Source: Balneolaceae bacterium
GTDB taxonomy: Bacteria > Bacteroidota > Rhodothermia > Balneolales > Balneolaceae
Length of the DNA: 49,267 nt
Reading direction: 5' to 3'
Assembly: GCA_007127745.1 (NCBI GenBank)
Contig: SKYV01000178.1
Span: 1 to 49,267 of the forward strand
The position numbers and the translations under genes were made by a program. Each line of letters opens with the position of its first letter. Position 1 is the stretch's first letter. This document shows positions 26,921 to 34,780 of the stretch, piece after piece. The notes beneath the pieces are model-generated. The model was not told where the DNA came from and did not search any database. It was given only the letters and a program-made list of their open reading frames with translations.

Positions 26921-27352
26921 ATGAGCGAACAAGATATACGGTGGAAACAGCGTGCTCAAAATTTTGAGCTGGCATTTCTCCGGCTGAAAGAAGCGATGGA
27001 GATGGAAGAGTTGAATGAACTGGAAAGAAACGGACTGATACAGCGTTTTGAATTTACAATCGAGCTGGCATGGAAAGTGCTGAAAGACTATTTGGAGCAT
27101 AAAGGATTCGAATTTAACCCTTCACCAAAAGACACCATTCGCCTGGCTCAGCAAAGTAAATTTATTAATTATGCCCAGGAACTGTTGGATGGGCTTCAGA
27201 TCAGAAATGAACTTTCACATGATTACAGCGGTGAAAAGTTTGAAACCCGCGAACAGCAGCTTCGGGAAGAAACCTGGCCAGCACTTCAAAAACTATACCG
27301 ATTTTTCGTAAGTGAAGGCGGCACCAATCAAACGGATTTGTTTCATGATTGA
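26921..27352 (+). CDS. HEPN toxin of a HEPN-MNT (type VII) toxin-antitoxin pair, HI0074 family
   Basis: 143 residues, all-helical. Carries the exact RX4HXY motif as RNELSHDY, with R95, H100 and Y102, the catalytic RNase motif plus the tyrosine that is AMPylated in characterised systems. The N-terminal helix FELAFLRLKEAM and FEFTIELAWKVLKDYLE are typical of HI0074-family (nucleotidyltransferase substrate-binding) proteins. In studied HEPN-MNT pairs the HEPN protein cleaves RNA and is silenced by MNT-mediated AMPylation of that tyrosine. It overlaps the MNT gene by 8 bases. Confidence 0.9.
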   Translation: MSEQDIRWKQRAQNFELAFLRLKEAMEMEELNELERNGLIQRFEFTIELAWKVLKDYLEHKGFEFNPSPKDTIRLAQQSKFINYAQELLDGLQIRNELSHDYSGEKFETREQQLREETWPALQKLYRFFVSEGGTNQTDLFHD

Positions 27353-27677
27353 AAAAACAAAAAACCGGTTCGGGCTTACCGAAAGAGACATGGAGACGTT
27401 CTGGACAGTTTTTAAAAAATTTCCGGAGGTGAAATGCGTGCATGTTTTCGGCAGCAGGGCAAAGGGAAATTACCATACTGGCAGCGATGTGGACCTGGCT
27501 GTGATGAATAAAGGTGTGTCGGCAGACCGTCTTTCAAAAATAAAAGATGAATTCGAGGAAAGCAGTTTGCCCTATATTGTAGATTTGGTGGATTATAACC
27601 GTATAGATAAACAGGAATTTATTGATCACATAAACCGCGTAGGCGTACCTTTTTATACGCGGGATGAAAAAAATTGA
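27345..27677 (+). CDS. MNT nucleotidyltransferase antitoxin
   Basis: About 110 residues. The ATG at 27345 is chosen because it overlaps the HEPN stop (frames CAT-GAT-TGA / ATG-ATT-GAA) and gives a normal N-terminus. The minimal nucleotidyltransferase motif GSX10DXD is exact: G36-S37, then D48 and D50 in GSRAKGNYHTGSDVDLAVM. Antitoxin members AMPylate the partner HEPN tyrosine. The third acidic residue is likely in IVDLVDYN. Forms a type VII toxin-antitoxin operon with the preceding gene. Confidence 0.9.
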   Translation: MIEKTKNRFGLTERDMETFWTVFKKFPEVKCVHVFGSRAKGNYHTGSDVDLAVMNKGVSADRLSKIKDEFEESSLPYIVDLVDYNRIDKQEFIDHINRVGVPFYTRDEKN

Positions 27678-27688
27678 GGTGTCATAAC

Positions 27689-27861
27689 ATGGCAGACGAA
27701 TATGTTGTCAACGGCTACTCTCGTGTTAACAATAAAAAGACTGGCATATGATCTTTGCACCGATTAATTCATTTACCGGTGATGTTGAATGTACTGTTTG
27801 GGAGTATAGCGGCTTAAAAAGCAGCCTGATATACCTTTGGAAGTGGTTTGGAGTAATATGA
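27689..27861 (+). other. two overlapping very small reading frames, status uncertain
   Basis: After the MNT gene, ATG at 27689 opens a 20-codon frame (MADEYVVNGYSRVNNKKTGI) whose TGA overlaps an ATG at 27748 opening a 37-codon frame ending at 27861 (starting MIFAPINSFTG). The ATGA junction resembles a coupled gene pair, but both frames are so short that a decayed gene or chance is more likely. No homology is recognised. Confidence 0.2.
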
Positions 27862-27937
27862 CTTTGTTTTAACCTAAATTGTTTGGTTAATTAAATACAT
27901 GTTATACAGCTTAATAGAGAACAAAATCTAAACATAA

Positions 27938-28261
27938 GTGTTGAAAAAATTCCACTCTCACTTAGTTCTTTATCACAGGGATTCAGAACTTATTAAATCC
28001 CTCAATTTTGGTGACTTTAACATAGATTTAGAGTTAGAGCCTGAACCAACCAGAACTTATTGGAGGTCTAAAGATGGTGTTGAATCACATTACTCTGAAA
28101 GCCAGTTAGATGCCCCAAATAAAAAATCAATTCCATCAGACCAATTAATAATAGTAGCTGAAAATGAAGGTATTGCTGAGGATGCTTTATCAACTATCAA
28201 AGGAGGTATATTATTAGCTTATCCAGATCTAACTGATAGATATGCAGCAAGATGTAATTAA
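27938..28261 (+). CDS. hypothetical protein in an AT-rich two-gene unit
   Basis: 107 residues, not recognised. The frame opens right after a TAA, with GTG at 27938 and TTG at 27941 as the only early starts, so the true N-terminus is uncertain or slightly truncated. Visible features are a Glu-rich segment (DLELEPEPTRTYWRSKDG) and a C-terminal helix (IAEDALSTIKGGILLAYPDL). It overlaps the next gene by 20 bases, so the two are surely co-translated. Base composition is far more AT-rich than the surrounding core genes, as is that of its partner, which suggests transfer. Confidence 0.55.
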   Translation: MLKKFHSHLVLYHRDSELIKSLNFGDFNIDLELEPEPTRTYWRSKDGVESHYSESQLDAPNKKSIPSDQLIIVAENEGIAEDALSTIKGGILLAYPDLTDRYAARCN

Positions 28262-28979
28262 TGTAGATGAATTCGATTCAAAAATCTATACAGATCAGGC
28301 ATTCCATAGTTCTTTTAAACGATTTAATCATGTGGGATATGGGTGTTATGTACTAAATAAGTCGTATGGGGATGACAGCATTCAATATGCAATTGAAAAA
28401 TACAAACTAAGTTTAGAAATAAATTCAATGACGCCTCATTCAGCCAATCCCAAATATGGTCAAATGTTTGATCATTATAATGTTGATAAAAGATATCATA
28501 CGAGTGGTGCCTTTGCTATAATTGCAGCTTTTTCGGCAGTTGAAGAATTAGGTTTAGAAATTAGATCAAGCCCAAAGAAACACAGATTTATAGATAATGA
28601 AAAAGGGGTTTGGAATCCCACAGTCCTCAATGACCTCAAAGAGAGGTTAGAGAAAATTGGAATAACACAGGAAAATACGTTTGACTGGATATTTAGAGGG
28701 GAAAAGACTGAAGTAGAAAAGGATCTTAAACCCTACTTTGGTCATGATTCACAATGGACTAAAATAAATGAAGAGGTACGAGATAAGACTCTAACTTTTC
28801 CAGAAGCAATTCACAACTTAAGCTATTTAAGAAATTTCATAGCTTCTCATAAGTTTAAAGAACTCACTCAGTTTATAAGTCCATATGATATTTTTAATGC
28901 ACAAAGTTTAGCTAGAAATCTAATTCTAAGAACTCTTGGTATTTGGCAAGTTGACATTTATAAAAAAGACCGTATCTAA
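28242..28979 (+). CDS. unrecognised protein with C-terminal HEPN-like RN-x4-H motif
   Basis: 245 residues. No family is recognised with certainty. The C-terminal region, about 150-240, is helical and carries RNFIASH (R197 to H203), which fits the R(x4-6)H motif of HEPN ribonucleases with the favoured polar residue after Arg. An N-terminal/central part includes HTSGAFAIIAAFSAVEELGL, a helix often found before a second HEPN helix, and WNPTVLNDLKERLEKIGI. AT-rich codon use differs from the core genes. Co-translated with the 107-residue upstream protein and next to toxin-antitoxin genes, so a defence or toxin role is possible but inferred. Confidence 0.6.
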   Translation: MQQDVINVDEFDSKIYTDQAFHSSFKRFNHVGYGCYVLNKSYGDDSIQYAIEKYKLSLEINSMTPHSANPKYGQMFDHYNVDKRYHTSGAFAIIAAFSAVEELGLEIRSSPKKHRFIDNEKGVWNPTVLNDLKERLEKIGITQENTFDWIFRGEKTEVEKDLKPYFGHDSQWTKINEEVRDKTLTFPEAIHNLSYLRNFIASHKFKELTQFISPYDIFNAQSLARNLILRTLGIWQVDIYKKDRI

Positions 28980-29052
28980 TCTGTATAACAGACCGTAAGC
29001 CCTCACTAAACAATTTCGTTGCATGGATACCGTCAAACTGTTAAATAGCAGA

Positions 29053-29362
29053 ATGATCAAATCATTCGGAGATAAAGCAACATTAGATCTATTTCATGGC
29101 ATAGCGCTTCGCGGTACTATCGTATCAAGCACCAAAATCAGGAAGATCCTGTCCCAAATTCTTTATCCGCCACCTATAAACTGGATATGCTGAATGCTGC
29201 CACTTCTCTTGATGATTTGCGTTCACCGCCCGGCAACAAGCTTGAAGCATTGTGGGTGATTACAAAGGTTTTCATAGCATTCGAATCGTAGCCCAATGGA
29301 CAAATGTATTCCGATGGCAGGATTCCAATACTTATGATGTTACTATTGTATATTATCATTAA
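29053..29362 (+). pseudogene. higB: higB-type toxin, frameshifted remnant
   Basis: Reading the three forward frames in turn recovers a HigB/RelE-like toxin: MIKSFGDKATLDLFHGIA from the ATG at 29053, then KLDMLNAATSLDDLRSPPGN in a second frame (from about 29178), then GDYKGFHSIRIVAQWTNVFR and ending DVTIVYYH-stop (TAA 29360-29362) in a third. The two frame changes, near 29160-29170 and near 29250, remove function. The intact higA antitoxin gene starts 22 bases downstream, the usual higBA order. Confidence 0.85.
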
Positions 29363-29384
29363 TGCATAAAATTGGTGAATCATC

Positions 29385-29675
29385 ATGATTCCAAAAAACA
29401 GAGTAACCACACATCCCGGTACCATATTACTGAAAGAGTTTATTGAGCCAATGGGACTAACCCAGAAGGAGTTGGCGGATCATTTGGACATCCCCATTCA
29501 GCGGTTAAACAAAATTGTAAGAGGCAAAAGAGGAATCTCTCCGGATACGGCTTGGCTGCTATCGCAAGCGTTCGATACCTCTCCCGAATTTTGGTTGAAT
29601 TTGCAGTCCAAGTATGATCTGTCTGCCAATCGGCCAAGCAAACATATTAAGCCTCTTAAGGCTGTTCAGTCGTAA
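29385..29675 (+). CDS. higA: HigA-family antitoxin (Xre helix-turn-helix)
   Basis: 96 residues with the HigA pattern: VTTHPGTILLKEFIEPMGLTQKELADHLDIP, then the recognition helix IQRLNKIVRGKRGISPDTAW, then LLSQAFDTSPEFWLNLQSKYDL. HigA binds the operon promoter and neutralises HigB. Here the upstream higB is frameshifted, so this antitoxin is an orphan that may still act as a repressor or protect against related toxins. Confidence 0.9.
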   Translation: MIPKNRVTTHPGTILLKEFIEPMGLTQKELADHLDIPIQRLNKIVRGKRGISPDTAWLLSQAFDTSPEFWLNLQSKYDLSANRPSKHIKPLKAVQS

Positions 29676-29745
29676 CCGGCAAATCACCTTGGATTAATCC
29701 TGGGAAGGGACAATTTTCACTGAAACTATCAATTAATCAAACACA

Positions 29746-30525
29746 GTGTATCTAAAAAAACTATTATCACTTGCAGTACCTCTTGCATTTCTAATGATCC
29801 TCATCACATCTGGAACCGTTATTGAATCCGAAACAGATGAGCTGATTGAAAGGGCCAAGCAGAAAATAGATGACAAAAATGAAGAAACAGCTCTCGAGCT
29901 TTTTAAACAGGTTCTGGAAAAAGATCCGGGAAATTACACAGCCCTTTGGAACAAAAGCCTGCTCACAACAAGAAAATATTACCGGGTAGATGATGAAGAT
30001 AAACAGCTCGAAGGTTATAAAGAGGCACTTAAAATTGCTGAAAAGACCTTAGAGTTGCATCCGGACAAGGGGCACTCCTATTATGTGTATGCGATAGCTA
30101 AGGGCAGATATTCAGAACTTGAGGGTACCCGTGATATGATCAGAGCCTCACATGTTATCAAAGAGAAAATTGAAAAAGCAGCCGAATTAATTCCCGATTA
30201 TGCCCCGGTATGGCATCTTTATGGAGTTTGGCACTCCGATATAGCCACTGCCGGCAGAACTGAAAGAAGTGTTGCAAGGCTTATATCAAGAGGGTTACCT
30301 GACGGTGCTGAAGAAGAGAAAGCTGAAAAATACCTGAAGAAATCTATTGAGATGATGCCTGAAAGTATTCTGTTTCGCGTTGATCTTGGCAAACACTACA
30401 TTGAAATTGGAGAAAAAGAGAAAGCAATAGAGATTCTTGAAGAAGCCGCCTCTCTGGAGCCAAAAATGATGGATGACGACGACAAAAAAAAAGAGGCCAA
30501 AGAACTGCTGGAGGAGCTTAGGTAG
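29746..30525 (+). CDS. TPR-repeat protein, signal-anchored
   Basis: About 259 residues from a GTG at 29746; no ATG gives a better N-terminus. A hydrophobic segment (about 3-22, KKLLSLAVPLAFLMILITSG) acts as signal or anchor. Then tetratricopeptide-like repeats: ALELFKQVLEKDPGNYTALWNKSLL, ALKIAEKTLELHPDKGHSYYVYA, KIEKAAELIPDYAPVWHLYG, AEKYLKKSIEMMPESILFRVDLGKHYI and EKAIEILEEAASLEPK. These resemble the TPR regions of RMD/regulator-of-microtubule-like bacterial proteins. Periplasmic scaffold or assembly role possible; unknown. Confidence 0.75.
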   Translation: MYLKKLLSLAVPLAFLMILITSGTVIESETDELIERAKQKIDDKNEETALELFKQVLEKDPGNYTALWNKSLLTTRKYYRVDDEDKQLEGYKEALKIAEKTLELHPDKGHSYYVYAIAKGRYSELEGTRDMIRASHVIKEKIEKAAELIPDYAPVWHLYGVWHSDIATAGRTERSVARLISRGLPDGAEEEKAEKYLKKSIEMMPESILFRVDLGKHYIEIGEKEKAIEILEEAASLEPKMMDDDDKKKEAKELLEELR

Positions 30526-30631
30526 CTCTCTCTATAAGATCAAAGCAAATCGAGCGGACGGGTTCGCGGTAGGACGTTGAATCTAAAATAACTCCGCCGC
30601 TCATTTACCAAACCGTTAAGTACCTTTAGAA

Positions 30632-30958
30632 TCAGGCTGGTTCCAACTCTCCTTCTAACAGTTTACCTATCTGTTTTTTTGATGTTCCAAGCCTTAGAAG
30701 TGCTTTAATCATCAGATCCATTGAAATACCAGGATCACCACCTTCAAGCTTGGCAATGCGTGATTGGCTTGACCCGATTGCACGTGCAAGTTGTTCCTGG
30801 GTCCACCCTCTTTTCGAACGTTGGCTTTTTACCATATTACTGATATCCAGACGAATGTCAATGTAGGCCTCTTCTTCCGGTGTCAGTTCCAAAAAATCTG
30901 CGGCTGAGCCTACCCTAAATCCTTTTTCTTCCAGTTGTTTTCGTTTCTTCTTATCCAT
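30632..30958 (-). CDS. Xre-family antitoxin of a RelE-like pair
   Basis: 108 residues. The helix-turn-helix is clear: SQRSKRGWTQEQLARAIGSSQSRIAKLEGG, preceded by an N-terminal FLELTPEEEAYIDIRLDIS segment. It lies 18 bases downstream of the RelE-like toxin gene on the same strand, the toxin-first HigBA-type order. It probably represses the operon through the half-sites at 31302-31331. Confidence 0.9.
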   Translation of the reverse strand: MDKKKRKQLEEKGFRVGSAADFLELTPEEEAYIDIRLDISNMVKSQRSKRGWTQEQLARAIGSSQSRIAKLEGGDPGISMDLMIKALLRLGTSKKQIGKLLEGELEPA

Positions 30959-30976
30959 GATATTTCCTGTACTTAA

Positions 30977-31306
30977 CTACTGTTTGTAACGAGTCAGACG
31001 CTTTTTGCATACATCAATGACTTCCTGCGGCGTCTTTTTTGTTTTCTTCGCGAATACGTCCAATATGACAATGGCATCATCATCAATGAAATAGATAATG
31101 CGCCACGTTTTATTTTTATCGTTGACGCGAAGTTCATGACATTTTTTTCCAACAGATGGCATTGGCCTGGAATCCGGCAATTCAAGTAATTCACCTTTTT
31201 GAAGCCTTCTTAACAGAAAGCCGGCTTTAATTCTGGCATCTGCCGAAAAAGGCGGAGTTTTTACTTCTCCCTGAATCCAGACTAATGGTTTATCATTATC
31301 AGACAT
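30977..31306 (-). CDS. RelE/HigB-family toxin (Gp49-like)
   Basis: 109 residues. Matches the phage-derived Gp49-like/HigB toxin family: ADARIKAGFLLRRLQKGELLELPDSRPM, CHELRVNDKNKTWRIIYFIDDDAIVILDVFAKKTKKTPQEV. Such toxins cleave mRNA on the ribosome. Arg and Lys residues in ELRVNDKNKTWRI and AKKTKKTP are in the right places for catalysis. Paired with the Xre antitoxin; the promoter bears an alternating array of TATGTC/GACATA half-sites, the first of which overlaps the start codon. Confidence 0.9.
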   Translation of the reverse strand: MSDNDKPLVWIQGEVKTPPFSADARIKAGFLLRRLQKGELLELPDSRPMPSVGKKCHELRVNDKNKTWRIIYFIDDDAIVILDVFAKKTKKTPQEVIDVCKKRLTRYKQ

Positions 31307-31331
31307 AAACTAATATGTCGAATATGACATA
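31302..31331. promoter_or_regulatory. overlapping operator half-sites of the RelE/Xre operon
   Basis: GACATA (31302-31307), six bases, TATGTC (31314-31319), six bases, GACATA (31326-31331). Each adjacent pair is an inverted repeat with a 6-bp spacer, and the array starts on the toxin start codon (31304-31306). This is the arrangement expected for cooperative autorepression by the Xre antitoxin. Confidence 0.75.
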
Positions 31332-31647
31332 AATAAGCAATAGCACAGGTGGGTACTTAACATCTTTAAAAAAGACAATGTCAAGGGTAAATAGCTTTGG
31401 GGAGTTAACCCATTTTTCAAATCATTCCCATCACGATTCTCTTCTTTCTTTTGTCTTGATACAAAAGAAACAAAAAATCAAGGCGGTGAATTGCTTGACG
31501 GCGGGCTTTTCATCAATGCGGCACCATTTGAATATTTATAATGGTTTATTTGTTAAAACGACATAAAATTGGGGTAACTTCTGTAAATAGCTTTCCCACC
31601 GCATATTCTACGCTTTCGCTATTATTGAAAGGTTGTTACCACCAAAA
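31332..31647. other. intergenic region, nothing recognised
   Basis: About 316 bases between the toxin operator and the amidinotransferase-like gene stop. AT-rich; a 62-codon open frame at 31378-31566 shows no recognisable protein features. I see no RNA gene or repeat family member here. Confidence 0.4.
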
Positions 31648-32544
31648 TCACCAGTACAACAGCTTCATACAAAACACGCTTCCGCCGCTTTTGATGAATT
31701 CGTACGTACTGAATTCATGAACAGCAAACCCGGTATCGCGAAGTTTTTTGTTTACATCGGTGCAACCCTGCTGAATAAACACATTCTTGCCATCCGGGCA
31801 GGTAGCATTCACGGCAAACAGTTTTTCTGCTTCGTATTGGGTAGCTTCAATCACCGTATCGTACAGCGTATGGATTAACTCAAGGCTCTCTTCTGTAAAA
31901 GCATCGGGATAAATCAGAACAGAGCTTTCATTCAGCATGCACATGCAGGTATCCAGATGGTAAAATTTTTCATTCACCAGTTGCAGCACCACCACCGGCA
32001 CATCCAGCAGTTTTGAAATCTGTTCGTAAGCATTCAGTGAGCTTCGGTATCCATAACCGCCCCAAAGCAGCCTTCTTTTAAAATGCCACTGGCCGTCTCC
32101 CATTCCTTCAAACGTTTCTGTTTTTTCCGGGTTGAGGTGCAGCACATCGTAGCCAATCTTTTGATACCACTCCTCAATCAGCGGTACTTCTCCTTTTCGC
32201 TGCGGCGCACGCATTATACTCATTATCGCCTTCCTTTTGCCTTCGGTATCTTTATACGGCAGGCTTTGGTTGGCACAAAATACCATATCGGGCAGGCCTT
32301 TCACGCCGTCTAAAATCTCAACATTCAGGCCCAGCTCTTCAAAACCATCAACCAGGTGCTCCCATTCGTTGGCAGCCTGCATTTTATCCACTCTCCCCAC
32401 ATGTTCCTTCATGTGCGGATTAATCACATATTCAACATCAAAATAGGTGGGTTTTACCATCAACACCCGACCGGGTACCGGCAGTGCGGGCAGGTCAGCA
32501 ATGGTAAAATCAAGTTGGTCAGCCGAAGTGTAAATACGATTCAT
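31648..32544 (-). CDS. amidinotransferase/DDAH-fold (guanidino-group modifying) hydrolase
   Basis: 298 residues of the pentein superfamily. Catalytic features are in order: FEGMGDGQW with E146 and D150, FYHLDTCMC with H196, and SGGSVFCMKL with C292, the usual Cys-His-acidic set of arginine deiminases, dimethylarginine dimethylaminohydrolases and glycine amidinotransferases. LPDMVFCANQ gives the substrate-binding Asp/Asn region. The usual products are citrulline, ornithine or a transferred amidino group; which one is not decidable by eye. It sits alone, divergent from the DUF58 gene. Confidence 0.85.
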   Translation of the reverse strand: MNRIYTSADQLDFTIADLPALPVPGRVLMVKPTYFDVEYVINPHMKEHVGRVDKMQAANEWEHLVDGFEELGLNVEILDGVKGLPDMVFCANQSLPYKDTEGKRKAIMSIMRAPQRKGEVPLIEEWYQKIGYDVLHLNPEKTETFEGMGDGQWHFKRRLLWGGYGYRSSLNAYEQISKLLDVPVVVLQLVNEKFYHLDTCMCMLNESSVLIYPDAFTEESLELIHTLYDTVIEATQYEAEKLFAVNATCPDGKNVFIQQGCTDVNKKLRDTGFAVHEFSTYEFIKSGGSVFCMKLLYW

Positions 32545-32711
32545 GTTATTGAATTTTTTTCTTTATGTTCGATTCCCAACGGGCTTTCACTCCCACTGGT
32601 TTTTTGCAGCTCTGGACACTTTCATACTTCGTTCAGAAAATAGCAATGTTGCAGCAAAGATAAACGTTAGTTTTAACATCGACAGACTTTCAGTTAACCC
32701 TGCAAACTTTT

Positions 32712-33632
32712 ATGATTTTAGACCCCGACTTATTAACCCAGCTCGCCCCGCTCGACTTAAAGGCCCGCACCATTGTAGAGGGATTCATTTCCGGTTTGCA
32801 CCGAAGCCCGTTTCACGGATTCAGTGTAGAATTTGCCGAACACAGGCCCTACAACCAGGGAGACGATTTTAAACACATCGACTGGAAAGTCTATGGAAAA
32901 ACCGAGCGTTTTTATGTGAAACGGTATGAAGCTGAAACCAACCTGCGGGCACATGTAGTGCTGGATATCAGCAGTTCGATGTATTTTAAACATTTTGCCG
33001 AATGGAGCAAACTGCGGTACGCTATTCATTATGCCGCCTCGCTTATTTACATGATGCACCGTCAGCGCGATGCCTGTGGCCTTGTACTTTTTGATGAGGA
33101 AATCCGCCACCTGTATCCGCCAAAATCATCCTACAGCCACGTGCGGATGCTCTACAGTCAGCTGGAAAAGGAGCTGGAACAAGAACGGGCGAAATCGAAA
33201 GAACAGAGAGGTTCTGCATCGGCCAATGCCCTTCATGAACTGGCCGAAAATCTGAAACGAAGAAGCCTGGTAGTCATTCTCACCGATCTTTTTGAAAATG
33301 CAAATTCACACGATGCTCTCATCTCCGCACTGCGGCACCTGCGGCATCAAAAACATGAGGTACTGCTCTTTAACATACTGGAGCACAAAAGCGAACGCCA
33401 GCTCGATTTTCCCGATGGAAAATTTCTGTTTGAAGACATGGAAACCGGCTCTGAGCTGGAAGTAATTCCCGCCCAGTTGAAAGAAGATTACCGCAAAAAA
33501 GTGGCCGATTATACCCGGAAATTCAAAATTGCCTGCAACGAGGCTCGTGTTGATTTTGAAGAAATTGACACCCAGAGTCCGTTTGATCTTGCTCTGCTGG
33601 CCTATCTGAATAAGCGTAAACGCTTGAAGTAG
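32712..33632 (+). CDS. DUF58-domain protein (VWA-like)
   Basis: 306 residues, cytoplasmic. The DUF58 signature is clear: F-x-E-HRPYNQGDDFKHIDWKVYG near residues 40-62, followed by a VWA-like domain (HVVLDISSSMYF, a MIDAS-like D-x-S-x-S site, at about 82-94; SLVVILTDLFENAN). DUF58 proteins often work with MoxR ATPases and membrane VWA proteins in assembling or regulating envelope complexes; no moxR is next to this gene. Intergenic gaps on both sides are ordinary. Confidence 0.92.
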   Translation: MILDPDLLTQLAPLDLKARTIVEGFISGLHRSPFHGFSVEFAEHRPYNQGDDFKHIDWKVYGKTERFYVKRYEAETNLRAHVVLDISSSMYFKHFAEWSKLRYAIHYAASLIYMMHRQRDACGLVLFDEEIRHLYPPKSSYSHVRMLYSQLEKELEQERAKSKEQRGSASANALHELAENLKRRSLVVILTDLFENANSHDALISALRHLRHQKHEVLLFNILEHKSERQLDFPDGKFLFEDMETGSELEVIPAQLKEDYRKKVADYTRKFKIACNEARVDFEEIDTQSPFDLALLAYLNKRKRLK

Positions 33633-33769
33633 AAAAGCTTCTTACTGTGCACAACGCAACCCCTGAACAAGCGGATCAAAACCCGCAAGCTGCATCTCTT
33701 AACACCCTTTTCCCTATTTATTTTTCGTAAATTTCACAGATACATAAAAATTAAATATTACTCCGCAAT

Positions 33770-34651
33770 ATGAACTCTATTCTCAAGACAATTTTCGTGG
33801 CATCCACTTTTTTCCTGTTTGCCTTCTCATGCAGCGAAACATCGGCAGATTCTGACACAAATAACGACAACGGCCAGAACGAAGAGCCGGCACCCAACGG
33901 AGAAAAAGAGTGGCAGCTTGTCTGGGCCGACGAATTTGAAACCGAAGAACTGGACGCGGATAAATGGTCGTTTCAGTATGGTACCGGACGGGATGAAGGG
34001 CTAACAGGCTGGGGCAACAACGAACTGCAATACTACACCGACCGCGAAGAAAACATTTTTATAGAAGATGATATGCTGCACATTGTTGCCCGGGAGGAAA
34101 ACTTTGAAGGTATGAATTATACCTCGGCACGAATCCGATCCATAGATAAAGGAGACTGGCAGTACGGCCGGTTCGAAATCAGGGCGAAACTACCCGAGGG
34201 GCAGGGAATCTGGCCTGCCATTTGGATGCTGCCTACAAATGAAGTTTTCGGAATTTGGCCTAATAGTGGGGAGATTGACATTATGGAGCTTGTTGGGCAT
34301 GAGCCGGAAACAATTCACGGAACTGTGCATTATGGTTTTAACAACGAAAACCAGTACGATCACCAATTCACTGGAGATTCTTACACACTTGAGGAAGGAA
34401 AGTTCTCAGATGGTTTTCACGTTTTTTCTATTGAGTGGGAACGTAACCAAATCAAATGGTTTATGGATGGTGACCACTTTTTCACGGTTACCCAATCCGA
34501 TCTCTCACCTTACATTTATCCCTTTAATTACGAATTTCACATGCTGATAAACCTGGCAGTAGGCGGCAACTGGCCGGGTAATCCCGACGATACCACCGAA
34601 TTTCCCCAAAAAATGATTGTGGATTACGTGAGGGTGTATCAGTTTAAGTAA
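33770..34651 (+). CDS. GH16 beta-glucanase lipoprotein (laminarinase-like)
   Basis: 293 residues. Lipobox FAFSC with Cys at residue 21 and then a Ser/Asp/Asn/Gln-rich linker to about 45, indicating surface or periplasmic lipoprotein. The GH16 catalytic motif GEIDIMELVG gives nucleophile E168, D170 and acid/base E173. WADEFETEELDADKWSF, WQYGRFEIRAKLPEGQGIWPAIWML and MLINLAVGGNWPG are all classic GH16 segments. It likely cleaves beta-1,3-glucan such as laminarin, or a related marine glucan; an exact linkage is not decidable. Confidence 0.93.
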   Translation: MNSILKTIFVASTFFLFAFSCSETSADSDTNNDNGQNEEPAPNGEKEWQLVWADEFETEELDADKWSFQYGTGRDEGLTGWGNNELQYYTDREENIFIEDDMLHIVAREENFEGMNYTSARIRSIDKGDWQYGRFEIRAKLPEGQGIWPAIWMLPTNEVFGIWPNSGEIDIMELVGHEPETIHGTVHYGFNNENQYDHQFTGDSYTLEEGKFSDGFHVFSIEWERNQIKWFMDGDHFFTVTQSDLSPYIYPFNYEFHMLINLAVGGNWPGNPDDTTEFPQKMIVDYVRVYQFK

Positions 34652-34691
34652 CACTCAAAGTGTAAACAAAGTTATGGAGATGCCTGCTTTC

Positions 34692-34764
34692 GCGTAGGCA
34701 TGACGTAAATCTGTAATAGCGCAAACGTCCCGTTTGTGCTATTTCAATTTCGGGTAGGCATCAC
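34692..34764. repeat. palindromic repeat cluster downstream of GH16 gene
   Basis: TAGCGCAAACG-TCC-CGTTTGTGCTA (34717-34741) is a near-perfect palindrome, the reverse complement of the copy at 44697-44721 apart from the central loop. It is flanked by two copies of GTAGGCAT-G/C-ACGTA (about 34694-34706 and 34752-34764). It lies between the GH16 gene and the convergent dehydrogenase. Confidence 0.7.
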
Positions 34765-34780
34765 GTATAATAAAAAAATC

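Noticed and set aside
31378-31566. 62-codon frame in the gap after the toxin operon
   Set aside because: No recognised features and no supporting start context.
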